Shown here piece by piece: positions 1 through 11,576 of a stretch of 64,000 nucleotides of DNA. The stretch covers positions 104,836 to 168,835 of the forward strand of contig CAVTBJ010000010.1 in NCBI GenBank assembly GCA_963732925.1. Direction: 5' to 3'. The notes under the pieces are model-generated. The model did not search any database and was not told the DNA's origin. It saw only the letters and a list, made by a program, of their open reading frames with translations. Source of the DNA: DASZRZ01 sp963732925 (GTDB taxonomy: Bacteria > Acidobacteriota > Terriglobia > Terriglobales > Acidobacteriaceae). The stretch's first letter is position 1; each line of letters starts with the position of its first letter. A program made the translations under genes and the position numbers.

Positions 1-1
1 G

Positions 2-199
2 CCGGAACTCCCCGAGATGGCAGCCTCCACCCCGGCCGGGCAGACCTGCGCCGGTTGCGGGACCCAGCTTCCGGGGCCGGCCAAGTTCTGTCCAGAATGC
101 GGGCGGACAGTAGCAGGAGCGCGGCTCTGCATCAACTGCAACGCTCACCTGCAGGAGAACGCGAACTTCTGCTCCTCCTGCGGTTTTCGGGCAAGCTGA
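2..199 (+). CDS. C-terminal part of a double zinc-ribbon protein (5' end outside window)
   Basis: The reading frame is open from the first bases of the window, so the ATG at 17 is probably internal and the real start lies upstream. The visible tail holds two zinc-ribbon knuckle pairs, CAGCG...CPECG and CINCN...CSSCG, each with the CxxC...CxxC spacing of treble-clef or zinc-ribbon domains. Such tails occur at the end of several bacterial proteins, including SPFH-domain proteins and membrane proteins, so the body of the protein cannot be named from here. What is seen is the cysteine pattern; a role in metal-dependent folding or protein contact is inference. Confidence 0.6.
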   Translation, partial: PELPEMAASTPAGQTCAGCGTQLPGPAKFCPECGRTVAGARLCINCNAHLQENANFCSSCGFRAS

Positions 200-226
200 G
201 CTAACCGCCAGTCATTCAGCCCGCAA

Positions 227-700
227 TCAGAGGCTGACGGCCTTTTGCAGTCCGGCATGGGCAGCGGCCGTGCCCCGGCTCTCCTGGTATCCTTCGACCC
301 CGTAATAGAGGGCCCGCTCAAAGAACTGAGTGAGGCCCTGCATGAGTTCGAGTTCGCCATAAAGCTCCAGTGCCCGCCCGGAAAGGCCTTGCCTCTGGAG
401 AAACGCCCAGAGGTTTTCCCGTGACAGGACCAGCGCCCAAACGTACTCGGAAAGGGGGATGCCCTGCGCCGAGCGCTTCATGCCGATGCGTTTGTAGTGG
501 AGTTCGACGTCGCCTTCGGTCTTGGAGAGCAACCACTCTCCCAGATTGCGATATACCTCGATGGCTGAATTCTGCAGCTCCGCCGCGGGAACCTGCCGAA
601 AATGAGTTGTCCGGGAGGAAGTGCGCAGCTTGTCTGTCAGGGCCCGAGCCAGCTGTTCCGCATTTTCTTCGACCAAATGAATAAGATTAAGACCTAACAT
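227..700 (-). CDS. RsbRD N-terminal-like helical sensor protein
   Basis: A 157-residue, mostly alpha-helical protein. The start at 700 (MLGLNLIHL) is preferred over the longer frame beginning at 748 because GGGAGGCG lies just upstream of this ATG. The pattern of an N-terminal helix (LVEENAEQLARALTDKLR), an acidic and aromatic middle, and the segment IPLSEYVWAL resembles the RsbT co-antagonist RsbRD N-terminal domain family, often a non-heme globin-like sensor module. There is no STAS or kinase domain, so it would be a stand-alone sensor. It is cytoplasmic, with no signal peptide. It lies 177 bases downstream of secA on the same strand; a shared transcript is possible but not shown. The family call is by pattern only. 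Confidence 0.5.
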   Translation of the reverse strand: MLGLNLIHLVEENAEQLARALTDKLRTSSRTTHFRQVPAAELQNSAIEVYRNLGEWLLSKTEGDVELHYKRIGMKRSAQGIPLSEYVWALVLSRENLWAFLQRQGLSGRALELYGELELMQGLTQFFERALYYGVEGYQESRGTAAAHAGLQKAVSL

Positions 701-877
701 CCTTACGCCTCCCTTTATTCGATGCAAAAAGGGACCCTCGAGAGGCAATATCTATCGCGAGACGATATACCTAACCGCACCAGGGTCTACTGCCATATTT
801 GCGTAACTTACAGCCAGAACAACAAAAAGAAAAATCGAAAATGCCGCACACGCGCATCGGGAAAAGCGGGGCAACTT

Positions 878-3764
<2,887 letters not shown>

Positions 3765-3971
3765 AGGAAATCCTGCCTGTGCCCGGCCTACGCCGGGTAC
3801 CTGAACCCCTACCCCATTAGTATAAGCGGAGAGCGCGGGCCGCGCCCCCGGCATCGCCAATGAGAGGGCTAACCCATTAGATGCTGTGGGTTTCCGGGCG
3901 TCGCAAGGAAGCAAGCCGGCGGCGTTCGGCCTCCGCTGGCGGTGGTTCCGCTGTGAGGTGCTCCCGAGCTC

Positions 3972-5087
3972 TCATTGAAATGCTTCCTTGTTCACCACAA
4001 AGGGCATTTTGGTGAGGTCGCCGCCGTAGTTCCCTTCCAGGACATCGATCAAGCCCTGCACGGCCCTGCCGGACATGCCCTTGCTGGGGTCCGGGGAGAG
4101 ACGGGTCTCGCGGGCGGCGCTGCCGAAATGGGGATAGAGGCGGCAGCGGTCCTCGATGGCGGGATCGCGGAGCGGAGAGTCGGGAGGGAGAGGCTCCTTC
4201 TCGTAGACATCGAGGGCAGCGCCTCCGATCCAGCGCTCCTTGAGCGCCCTGGCCAGGGCAGCTTCATCCACCACCGGCCCACGAGAGGTATTCACCAGGA
4301 ATGCCGTCGGCTTCATCAGCTTCAAGGTTTGCTCGTTGAACATGTGGTACGTGGGAGTGGGGCTTTCGCCGGGGCGGGTGAGAGGCACGTGAATGCTGAC
4401 AAAATCGGCGCCGGCCAGGGCCTCCGGCAGAGGAACAACCTTAATCCAGGTGCGCTCGCGGACCAGGCCGCGGCTGAAACGAAAATCTTTTTCTTCCTGG
4501 ATGGCAGAGACAAACTCCCGATTCGCCTGCCTGGGGCTGTAGCACAGGATGTTCATGTCGAAACCGGAGCACTTCTTGATCATTGCCTGCCCAATGCGGC
4601 CCGTACCGATGACGGCGATGGTTTTCCCGGTGACCTCCTCGCCCAAGAATGGCAGGTACAGGTGCCAGGTGCCCCAACGGTTCTCGCGCACGATTTTCTC
4701 GGTCTCCCACAGGCGCCGGGCCAGAGCGCCCAGCATGAAGAAGGCAAACTCGGCGGTCGTGTCAGTCAGGACGTCGGGAGTGTTGGTGAAGGGAATGCGG
4801 AAGCGGTTGGCGTCCGCGCGCTTGATGTTATCGACTCCCACCGAAACCTGAGAGACCACTTTGAGGTTCGCAGCCGCTCCCGCCTCGAAGACGTCAGCGT
4901 CCACCGAGTCGCGCAGCACCGTAATGAGCCCGTCGATGCCGGAGCGCACCTTCTCCAGCAGCAGCTTCCTGGGAGGCGCTTCCGGACCCGGGTACACCTC
5001 AACTTCGTAACCCCGCTGGCGGAGCACATCCACGGACGGACCAATGTCACAGGTGATAAATACGCGAAAATGATGGTTGTTGGGCAT
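3972..5087 (-). CDS. D-isomer-specific 2-hydroxyacid dehydrogenase
   Basis: A 371-residue NAD(P)-dependent oxidoreductase that reduces a 2-keto acid to the D-2-hydroxy acid or the reverse. The Rossmann motif GTGRIGQ is near residue 162. The family signature VNTSRGPVVDE carries the substrate-binding Arg region, and the catalytic Glu and His are expected in YEKEP and HFGSA. VSQVSVGVDNI is typical of glyoxylate, hydroxypyruvate or 2-ketogluconate reductases. It is somewhat longer than the usual 320-340 residues, with an insertion (FVSAIQEEKDFRFSRGLVR) between the two Rossmann halves. There is no signal peptide, so it is cytosolic. It stands alone, 207 bases from secA. The exact substrate cannot be read from sequence; a link to the sugar-acid genes further on is speculative. 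Confidence 0.85.
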   Translation of the reverse strand: MPNNHHFRVFITCDIGPSVDVLRQRGYEVEVYPGPEAPPRKLLLEKVRSGIDGLITVLRDSVDADVFEAGAAANLKVVSQVSVGVDNIKRADANRFRIPFTNTPDVLTDTTAEFAFFMLGALARRLWETEKIVRENRWGTWHLYLPFLGEEVTGKTIAVIGTGRIGQAMIKKCSGFDMNILCYSPRQANREFVSAIQEEKDFRFSRGLVRERTWIKVVPLPEALAGADFVSIHVPLTRPGESPTPTYHMFNEQTLKLMKPTAFLVNTSRGPVVDEAALARALKERWIGGAALDVYEKEPLPPDSPLRDPAIEDRCRLYPHFGSAARETRLSPDPSKGMSGRAVQGLIDVLEGNYGGDLTKMPFVVNKEAFQ

Positions 5088-5180
5088 AGGGTTGTTCTCA
5101 GAAACCGTTCAGGTTAGCAGAAACACCACGCCATGACACAGAGCAGAGACGTAGGGGAAGAAGATCTTACGGCTGCGGAA

Positions 5181-5287
5181 AAACCTAATCGAACCACCTC
5201 AGCGGCTAAAGCCGCCATTTCGATTCGGCCATTGAACGCAGTCCTGAAAGGACTGAGCCGCCGGTTTTGGGTGTTTTCAGCAACCTG
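5181..5287. repeat. Dispersed two-hairpin intergenic repeat, copy A
   Basis: About 107 bases with two small inverted repeats: GCGGCTAAAGCCGC and a second stem that here reads CAGTCCTGAAAGGACTG. The same arrangement recurs at 11.6-12.1 kb, and the second half recurs at 13.9 kb. The second stem differs between copies (AGTCCT here, CAGGCCT elsewhere) but both arms change together, so pairing is kept. This points to structure at the DNA or RNA level. The rest of the 318-base gap between the dehydrogenase and the next gene shows nothing else recognisable. Confidence 0.75.
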
Positions 5288-5405
5288 CTCTGTACGGCGC
5301 CCTGCTGGGGGAGCTTCACGAAAATAGCCAGTACGGGCAAACACTCTGTCCCTTGCTGAATCCAATATTCAGCATTAGAACTCCGCAGGCGGGGGAGGCT
5401 TGGGT

Positions 5406-5579
5406 ATGCTTAAGTGGGCGCTGATATTCGCCATTCTGGCTATCATCGCGGGCGCGCTCGGGTTCGGCGGTCTGGCGACGGGCTTCGCGGTGATTGCCAA
5501 AGTGTTGTTCGGAATTTTCCTGGCAGTCTTTTTGTTGATGCTGGTTCTGGGCCTGACCGTCTATCGCTCGGTCACCTGA
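5406..5579 (+). CDS. DUF1328 (YtjA-like) small membrane protein
   Basis: A 57-residue protein starting MLKWALIFAILAII and ending LTVYRSVT, below the length cut of a normal ORF scan. It has two hydrophobic segments (about residues 4-25 and 30-52) separated by a short glycine-rich turn, with the family pattern GxxGFGGLATGFAxIAKVLF typical of DUF1328 proteins. GGAGG lies seven bases upstream of the ATG, which supports translation. These are inner-membrane proteins of unknown function, often expressed under stress. It precedes another small membrane protein on the same strand. Confidence 0.88.
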   Translation: MLKWALIFAILAIIAGALGFGGLATGFAVIAKVLFGIFLAVFLLMLVLGLTVYRSVT

Positions 5580-5613
5580 AGAGGATGGCAATCCGATCCC
5601 CTGGTGGGCCGGA

Positions 5614-5856
5614 GTGGGTTACCGGAGTAAGTTACGGCGGGCATTTGCGCGGGACAGCAAGCGGACTGAGAATGTCCCGACAGCGCAAATGGGGCTTACT
5701 TCCAAATTCGTTCTTGTGATCGTCGCACTTTACGTGGGCGGGGTTGCCGGGTTCCTGGGCGGCTATCTGACCAACGCCTCCATTCTTCGGGGGTATCGCG
5801 AGGAAGCCGACGACCTGCGCATCCAACTGTACCGCCAGTGGCGCGACGTGAAATAG
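5614..5856 (+). CDS. Small single-pass membrane protein, unknown function
   Basis: Up to 80 residues. The hydrophobic segment FVLVIVALYVGGVAGFLGGYL is followed by a charged tail (GYREEADDLRIQLYRQWRDVK) that could form an amphipathic helix in the cytoplasm. The GTG at 5614 gives a basic 25-residue leader; an ATG at 5689 would start directly before the membrane segment. Neither has a strong ribosome binding site, so the start is uncertain. It lies 34 bases after the DUF1328 gene, so the two may be co-transcribed. I do not recognise a family. Confidence 0.5.
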   Translation: MGYRSKLRRAFARDSKRTENVPTAQMGLTSKFVLVIVALYVGGVAGFLGGYLTNASILRGYREEADDLRIQLYRQWRDVK

Positions 5857-5877
5857 GTTGTAGAAGCGCCGCCGATT

Positions 5878-7905
5878 TCATCGCAGCGCGGCGGAATCCA
5901 GGGTGTGCGCCTTGAACTTCTCACTTCGGGCCACATCGGTGGCAATGCCCTGAAACAGTCCGTCGGCGAGCGCCTGCCGGTGAGCCGGCTGCATCAACTC
6001 TTGTTCCTCGGCCTTGCTGGAGAGGAAAGAAATCTCGGCCAGGACCGCTGGCATCCGGGCATCTTTCAGCACGACAAAGGGGGCTGTGCGCACACCACGG
6101 TCCCGGGTGCCGCCTTGTTGCGCCGCCGCTTTGTAGAGCGATTCCTGTACGTCCTCGGCAAGCTGGCGGGACTGGTCCGGTGGGGCCACGGCGACCGTAC
6201 CCGTTGCGCTCTGGGCCGCCAGCTGCAGGTGGGGAATTGAATTGGAGGCAGATTCATTTTCCGCTTGCGCGACATGGGCATCCTTCGAGGACGCCGATTC
6301 ACCCAGGTAATAGGTTTCGATTCCCTTGGCGGAGGCATAGTCACTGCCGTTGCAGTGAATGGAGAGGAACAGGTTTGCCCGCGCCCGGTTCGCAATTTGC
6401 GAGCGCGCCTCCAGCGACAGGTAGCGGTCGGTAGTGCGGGTGAGGATTACGCGTGCTCCCAGGCGCGAGCGCAGCATCTTGGCCAGGCGACGGGCCACGT
6501 CCAATGCCAGATCTTTTTCTTTAAGTCCTGCCGGTCCGATGGCGCCGGTATCGCGACCGCCATGTCCGGGATCAATGACGATGGTGAAATCAGCGGCCGC
6601 GGCGGCCCGCGAAGGGGCATCGCCTGCTGAATTGGCGCTCGATGGAACCGTTTCCCTCGGGGCAGTGCTGGAACTCTCCGGCAGTCCCATTTTGGAGAGC
6701 TGCATCAGTTCCACGATGAGGCGGGGGGGATTGTCCAGAACCGCAATGGCGTGCCGGGCGGCTGGAGCTTTCAGGTCGAAGACCACGCGGGCCACGCCGG
6801 AGCGGTATTCTCCCACGCGCAGACCGGCCACCAGCGGATCACCCTGGAAGTCCTCGCCCGCGTAATCCGCGGGAAAGGTAAGTCCGTCGAAGTCGCAGTA
6901 GAGCCGTTCGGGGTCAGGGAGGCGTCCGCAATCAGGCTGGCGCTGGTGATCGAGGTGGATGGTAATGCGGGTGTATCCCGGGCTGGACCAGTGCTCGACG
7001 CTGCCGGCGATGCCGGTTCCCGCTCCCAGCACCTGCCCGGCTGATGCTGAGGTGGCTTGCGGTGCGGGGGCGTTGCCAGTGGCGCCGGAGGCCGCTGCAG
7101 CGATGGAGGATTGCGCCGGACGAGAGGCCCCCGAGCGGGCGAAAAACAGCGCAGCCGCTCCCACCGTGACCACCACCGCCGCGGCAATACTCAATACAAG
7201 CGGGCTCAATGCGAGCGGGCCCAGCGCGAAGCGTTTGGAGGGGCCTTCTTCCGGGGCAGCGCTGGTTGCGGCGGGGCTGCTATCTTCCGCGCGAAATGCG
7301 GGTTCCCGGTTCGCGACCAAGGCCTGGGACCCGGGAGGAGCAATGGCCGAGGCGTGGCTGACGAAGGAGGCAATGAACTCCAGCAGAAAGACCTGCCGGT
7401 CGGTGAAGTACCCGGGCCGATCGGAAAAGACGCCCAGGATGCCGACGGGCTCGCCGTGGAGCAACAGGGGCACGACGACAGTGGAACGAATGTTGTTCCG
7501 ACGGCAAGCTTCACGGTTCACTCGCGGGTCCAGGAAGGCGTCGTTGCTGATCCTGGTTTCGCGGGTTCGCAGGCACTCGGCAGACAATCCGCGAGAGCGG
7601 TCGAGCGGCGTGCCATGGGGCGGTGCCGCCGGTCCGCTGGAGGCGACACAAACCACGGGGTTTTCCGGGTCGCCTGCCTCTCCGTTTTGCTCAAGGGCTA
7701 TGGCAACGCCGGTGAGCCGGACCAACTGCTGCAGCCGGGAGCTGAAATCCTGCAGAGCCTCGTTGCCGCCATGAACGGCGGTCCAAAGCTCTCTCCCGAG
7801 ATCTTCATCCATCGGAACAATCGGGGGCAGCACGGTGTGAGGGGTACCCTGGAGGGCGGACGAGAGATGGCTGCGCCCGGAAAATCGACTCATGAAGACA
7901 CTCAC
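5878..7905 (-). CDS. GAF-domain, membrane-anchored N-acetylmuramoyl-L-alanine amidase
   Basis: A 675-residue protein that joins a sensor-like domain to a peptidoglycan hydrolase. Residues about 30-195 look like a GAF domain (STVVVPLLLHGEPVGILGVFS, then FTDRQVFLLEFIASFVSHA). Residues 230-256 are one membrane segment. About 305-400 resembles an AMIN domain, and about 440-660 is Amidase_3 with the zinc motifs VIDPGHGGRDTGAIG, LKEKDLALDVA and FLSIHCNGS. The amidase would cut the amide bond between MurNAc and the stem peptide in the periplasm, with the GAF domain in the cytoplasm. The start is GTG at 7905, or ATG at 7893. The domain order is unusual because most such amidases have a plain signal peptide. 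Confidence 0.88.
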   Translation of the reverse strand: MSVFMSRFSGRSHLSSALQGTPHTVLPPIVPMDEDLGRELWTAVHGGNEALQDFSSRLQQLVRLTGVAIALEQNGEAGDPENPVVCVASSGPAAPPHGTPLDRSRGLSAECLRTRETRISNDAFLDPRVNREACRRNNIRSTVVVPLLLHGEPVGILGVFSDRPGYFTDRQVFLLEFIASFVSHASAIAPPGSQALVANREPAFRAEDSSPAATSAAPEEGPSKRFALGPLALSPLVLSIAAAVVVTVGAAALFFARSGASRPAQSSIAAAASGATGNAPAPQATSASAGQVLGAGTGIAGSVEHWSSPGYTRITIHLDHQRQPDCGRLPDPERLYCDFDGLTFPADYAGEDFQGDPLVAGLRVGEYRSGVARVVFDLKAPAARHAIAVLDNPPRLIVELMQLSKMGLPESSSTAPRETVPSSANSAGDAPSRAAAAADFTIVIDPGHGGRDTGAIGPAGLKEKDLALDVARRLAKMLRSRLGARVILTRTTDRYLSLEARSQIANRARANLFLSIHCNGSDYASAKGIETYYLGESASSKDAHVAQAENESASNSIPHLQLAAQSATGTVAVAPPDQSRQLAEDVQESLYKAAAQQGGTRDRGVRTAPFVVLKDARMPAVLAEISFLSSKAEEQELMQPAHRQALADGLFQGIATDVARSEKFKAHTLDSAALR

Positions 7906-8083
7906 CCGGCTGGGACAAGAGAAACATGCACGGGACTTGTTGCTTTGCTTCTCATTATCCAGAATCTTAGTCCAGCGTCAAACCCTTTCCACCTCGGAAG
8001 TTGTGCCCGAATCCCGAAAACGTTGCTTCGCAAGGCAGGCAGGACAGTGGTAGCCTTTGACGGCAACGCCAAACAGGAAAAGA

Positions 8084-8998
8084 ATGATGCCATCTGTAGA
8101 GCAAACCAATCCGGAACGAAAGAAAGCGTCGGATTTCGACCCCGACCTGCTCAAGCTTTTCGACCAGTATGTGCATGGGGGAGTCAGCCGCCGCGAGTTT
8201 CTAGACCGGGCCGCGCGCTTCGCCGTTGGGGGCCTGACGGCGGCAGCGCTGCTGGAGAGTCTCGCTCCGAATTACGCCTGGGCGGAGCAGGTTGCGAAAA
8301 CCGATCCCCGGATTCAGGGCGAGTACATCCACTATGACTCGCCTGAGGGTTCGGGCACCATGCGCGCCTACCTGGTGAGCCCGGCAAAGTCCGGCGGCAA
8401 ACTGCCGGGCGTGCTGGTGATCCACGAAAACCGGGGACTGAATCCCTATATCGAAGATGTGACCCGGCGGCTGGCTGTGGCCGGGTTTCTGGCCATGGCG
8501 CCCGACGCCCTTACGCCCCTGGGCGGCTATCCCGGCAACGACGACGAAGGCCGCGAGATGCAGGCGAAACTGGACGGCGCAAAGATGATCGAAGATTTCG
8601 TGGCCGGGGCAAACCACCTGAGGTCGCTGCCCAACTGCACGGGAAAGATTGGCGCCGTGGGATTCTGCTACGGAGGCGGGGTGGTGAACACGCTGGCGGT
8701 TCGCCTGCCCTACCTGGTTGCGGCAGTTCCCTTCTACGGAATGCAGCCCAAGGCCGAGGACGTTTCCAAAATCAAGGCGTCGCTGCTGATCCACTACGCG
8801 GGCCTCGACGAGCGCATCGACGCGGGATGGCCGGCCTATGAAGCCGCGCTCAAGGCCAATCATGTGCACTACACCGCCTACATCTACGAAGGCGTGAACC
8901 ACGGCTTCCACAACGATACGACTCCGCGTTACGACAGGGCGGCGGCGACGCTGGCCTGGGACCGAACGATAGAATTCTTCGACAAGCTGCTGAAATAG
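8084..8998 (+). CDS. Tat-exported dienelactone hydrolase family protein
   Basis: A 304-residue alpha/beta hydrolase. I prefer the ATG at 8084 (MMPSVEQTN) over one at 8057 because AGGA sits six bases upstream. A Tat-like signal SRREFLDRAARFAVGGL starts near residue 36, with a long charged N-region before it. The nucleophile motif is GFCYGGG (Cys, as in dienelactone hydrolase), with an Asp in HYAGLDERID and His in GVNHGFHNDT completing the triad. The family hydrolyses cyclic esters or lactones; the true substrate is unknown. It is convergent with the FG-GAP gene, and a bidirectional hairpin lies between them. Confidence 0.88.
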   Translation: MMPSVEQTNPERKKASDFDPDLLKLFDQYVHGGVSRREFLDRAARFAVGGLTAAALLESLAPNYAWAEQVAKTDPRIQGEYIHYDSPEGSGTMRAYLVSPAKSGGKLPGVLVIHENRGLNPYIEDVTRRLAVAGFLAMAPDALTPLGGYPGNDDEGREMQAKLDGAKMIEDFVAGANHLRSLPNCTGKIGAVGFCYGGGVVNTLAVRLPYLVAAVPFYGMQPKAEDVSKIKASLLIHYAGLDERIDAGWPAYEAALKANHVHYTAYIYEGVNHGFHNDTTPRYDRAAATLAWDRTIEFFDKLLK

Positions 8999-9149
8999 GG
9001 CGCCAGGCGCGGCTTCAGGCTTCGGGCTTCTAAAAAAAGAAAATGCGAGAGGCTTCGACTCGCCCGGAGCCGAGCTGGTTCAGCATGACGAGTCCTGAAA
9101 GTTTCGCAAAGCAAAAAAGTGGGCAGGATGGGCAGGAACAAGAGCCCGG

Positions 9150-9193
9150 AAAAAAGCCGCAACAGAACAAGTTCTGCTGCGGCTTACGTTTTT
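9150..9193. terminator. Bidirectional rho-independent terminator
   Basis: A long hairpin occupies 9154-9185. The outer arms AAGCCGCA and TGCGGCTT pair perfectly, then after one A/C mismatch CAGAAC pairs with GTTCTG around a two-base loop. A run of A at 9150-9155 precedes it and a run of T at 9189-9193 follows it, so the RNA made from either strand ends in a U-tract. It lies between two convergent genes ending at 8998 and 9230, where it would stop both transcripts. Confidence 0.8.
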
Positions 9194-9229
9194 CCCAGGA
9201 ATACGGCGCAACTTTGGTTGCGACTGAGT

Positions 9230-11239
9230 TTATCTGCGGCTGATGGTGCTGGCCGGGGGATTACTGGGAGGCTTGCCCGTGTTGAAGAAGATAAAGGTGC
9301 CACGGTTGGTGGAAGTGACGATGTCCGGCTTACCGTCTTTGTTCAGGTCCACCACGGCGAACTGCGATCCCACGCCGGAGCGGTTGTTAATGAGCTCGGG
9401 AACAAACCTGGCACCTCCGGGCGCTTTAGGATCGCGCACGGTGCGAAACCAGTAGAGCACGGCAGGGCCCATGGGGTTGGCATCCGTATAGCTGTCCAGG
9501 TGGGACCAACTGCGCTTTCCGGTGATGAAATCAGGAACGCCGTCGCCGTCGATATCCGCTACCTGGGCGGCGTGCATCTCGGTCATGGTGACGTTGCCGG
9601 CGTTCTTGGTGGCAAAGCTGTCGATGATCATGTGGCGAACGAAGGTGATGTTGCCCGCGCTGTCGCGTTTCTGCTCGAACCAGGCGAGTCCAAAGCCGTG
9701 GGCATTCAGCCCGCCCACCACGTCGTTGAGACCGTCGCCGTTGACGTCATAGACGGCCATCAAGGCGCCGCCCGCACCTTCTGAGCGTCCCCAGCGGCCG
9801 AAACCGAACTTGTGATACTTCCACAGGCCGCTGTCGCCATGCGGCGGCTGCTCCCACCAGCCTGCAGCCTGAACCACATCAAGCCGCCCATCACCGTTGA
9901 TGTCTCCCACTCCCATGCCGTGGCCGTAGCCATATCCCGGCTGGGAAATCTGATGGGCGATCCAGGGACCGGTGGGATTGGCGGGGTCGGGCTTGCCGTA
10001 ATAAAGAGTCGCCTTGCTGCCAAAGACAATTTCGGGCTTGCCATCGCCATCCACGTCGTACATCAAGGCCAACTCGCTATCGATCTGCGGCAGGACGGGG
10101 TACTTCTCCCAGCGCCGGTTTTCACCCTTGGGATTGACGTAGAGGTTCATGGCACGTCCCTGTCCAGCCAGCACGTCGGGCCATCCGTCCCCGGTGAAGT
10201 CGTAGACGTAGGCGACCATGTTGTTGGTGAACTGCGTGCCCGGGGCGAAGGGATTGACCAGGTAGATTTCGCGGCGCTGCAGATAATCCGGGCCCAGGTA
10301 ATAGTAAGGACCGGCGACGACGTCCAGAACTCCGTCGCGGTTGATGTCGCCGGCGTCAGCTCCCCAGGCGTAGTAGAACTGATCGAGCTGCTGCTCGCGG
10401 AAGCGGCTGGATTCGTAGGCCGCAGGAATGGTTTGCAGGTTCAGGTCCTTGAATGCGACTTCCTTGAAGGTCACCTGCGCGCCGGGGCCGACATAGAGCG
10501 CCATGGGGCCGTAGCCATCGCCTTCGTCCCCGGAATCACGCGGGAGGATGCCATTGGCATCGTTCACATAGGGCCGCAGGATGTTGGCATCCATGACGAC
10601 TTCGATGGTGTTCCAGTCCGGATGCAGACCGGTGGGCGCCGGTTCGAGAGAAGGGATTTCGACTGGGGGCGGCAGACCCGGGCGGCCGCCAGGCGCGACC
10701 ACTCCGTTGGCACGCCGCGAGGCTTCGACGGCAGCGGGCGTTGCCGTGAGCGGGCCTTCGGTGCCCGGCCTTCTGGGTTCGCTCTCAGGAGGCGCGACTC
10801 GCGCCATTCCAGTAAAGACTTCTCCCTGCTTGCGCGAGAGTTCCTGTCCCTGGTTGTCGAGGGTGACCTGATAGGAATTCAGATCGTCGGGCGAGAGGGA
10901 GACAAACTGTCCTTTGTATCCGGTGGGAGTTTTTTGCGCCCGCACCAGCACACCCGTTTTGCACTCGCCTGTGCAGCGGAACTGGGCAAAGAACTGCAGG
11001 TCCTGATAGGACTTGTCCAGCATGAGCCAGCCACCCTTGCCACCGGGCCTGCCTGTGCCGGTAATTTCTCCGTTCTGCGCTTTCCAATCGGCCTGACCGA
11101 CAACGTGCCAGGCGGCGAGGCTGGAGCCCTGAAAGATGTTGTCGGGAATGAAGTCGGCGGCCGGACTTTGTTGCGCGCACGCCAGTCCGGCTGTTCCGAG
11201 CATCAGAAGCGCGATGCTCCCGAGGCGCTGAATTTTCAT
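9230..11239 (-). CDS. Secreted DUF1080 (3-keto-disaccharide hydrolase-like) plus FG-GAP repeat protein
   Basis: 669 residues from the ATG at 11239, which begins a clear signal peptide (MKIQRLGSIALLMLGTAGLA, cut after ACAQ); a 105-residue upstream extension in the same frame has no signal and is discarded. Residues about 30-250 look like a DUF1080/concanavalin-like domain (FQGSSLAAWHVVG, WLMLDKSYQDLQFFAQFRC). After it come at least seven VCBS/FG-GAP calcium-binding repeats with D-x-N/D-x-D-G motifs: DINRDGVLD, DFTGDGWPD, DVDGDGKPE, DINGDGRLD, DVNGDGLND, DIDGDGVPD, DLNKDGKPD. These would form a beta-propeller. It is likely a periplasmic or cell-surface glycan-binding or -cleaving protein. No catalytic residue can be confirmed. 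Confidence 0.82.
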   Translation of the reverse strand: MKIQRLGSIALLMLGTAGLACAQQSPAADFIPDNIFQGSSLAAWHVVGQADWKAQNGEITGTGRPGGKGGWLMLDKSYQDLQFFAQFRCTGECKTGVLVRAQKTPTGYKGQFVSLSPDDLNSYQVTLDNQGQELSRKQGEVFTGMARVAPPESEPRRPGTEGPLTATPAAVEASRRANGVVAPGGRPGLPPPVEIPSLEPAPTGLHPDWNTIEVVMDANILRPYVNDANGILPRDSGDEGDGYGPMALYVGPGAQVTFKEVAFKDLNLQTIPAAYESSRFREQQLDQFYYAWGADAGDINRDGVLDVVAGPYYYLGPDYLQRREIYLVNPFAPGTQFTNNMVAYVYDFTGDGWPDVLAGQGRAMNLYVNPKGENRRWEKYPVLPQIDSELALMYDVDGDGKPEIVFGSKATLYYGKPDPANPTGPWIAHQISQPGYGYGHGMGVGDINGDGRLDVVQAAGWWEQPPHGDSGLWKYHKFGFGRWGRSEGAGGALMAVYDVNGDGLNDVVGGLNAHGFGLAWFEQKRDSAGNITFVRHMIIDSFATKNAGNVTMTEMHAAQVADIDGDGVPDFITGKRSWSHLDSYTDANPMGPAVLYWFRTVRDPKAPGGARFVPELINNRSGVGSQFAVVDLNKDGKPDIVTSTNRGTFIFFNTGKPPSNPPASTISRR

Positions 11240-11576
11240 AGCTCCCCCACAGAACGTAATTGGTTGAAGCCCCCTGCAGCGCAGGCGGGGTAGAACCGAT
11301 GTCGTGCTTTTTCGAGTTTCGATTCGAGCTTCGACGTTTGAGCTTGGGGACCGTTGTCTGAAGTGTGCAATATACGATCCGCGCTCGCCTGAGGAATCCG
11401 ATCCGCAATTGTTCGAGGATCCCACAAAAACCGCAACATTGTACACCCGCGCGGGTTTAGAACGACGATGCCGCGGGCTGGTCGCAGGCGCATTTCGGGC
11501 TCTCTCGAACAGAGTCTCGATGATGTCCCGGCTTGTTCTTTGCATGGGCATCTAACCACGACACTGTTCACCAGTG
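11240..11576. other. Intergenic gap, no gene seen
   Basis: 337 bases between the FG-GAP gene and the tandem repeat. Short open frames here have no ribosome binding site and no recognisable composition. It must contain the promoter of the FG-GAP gene, but I could not find a convincing -35/-10 pair. Confidence 0.5.
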
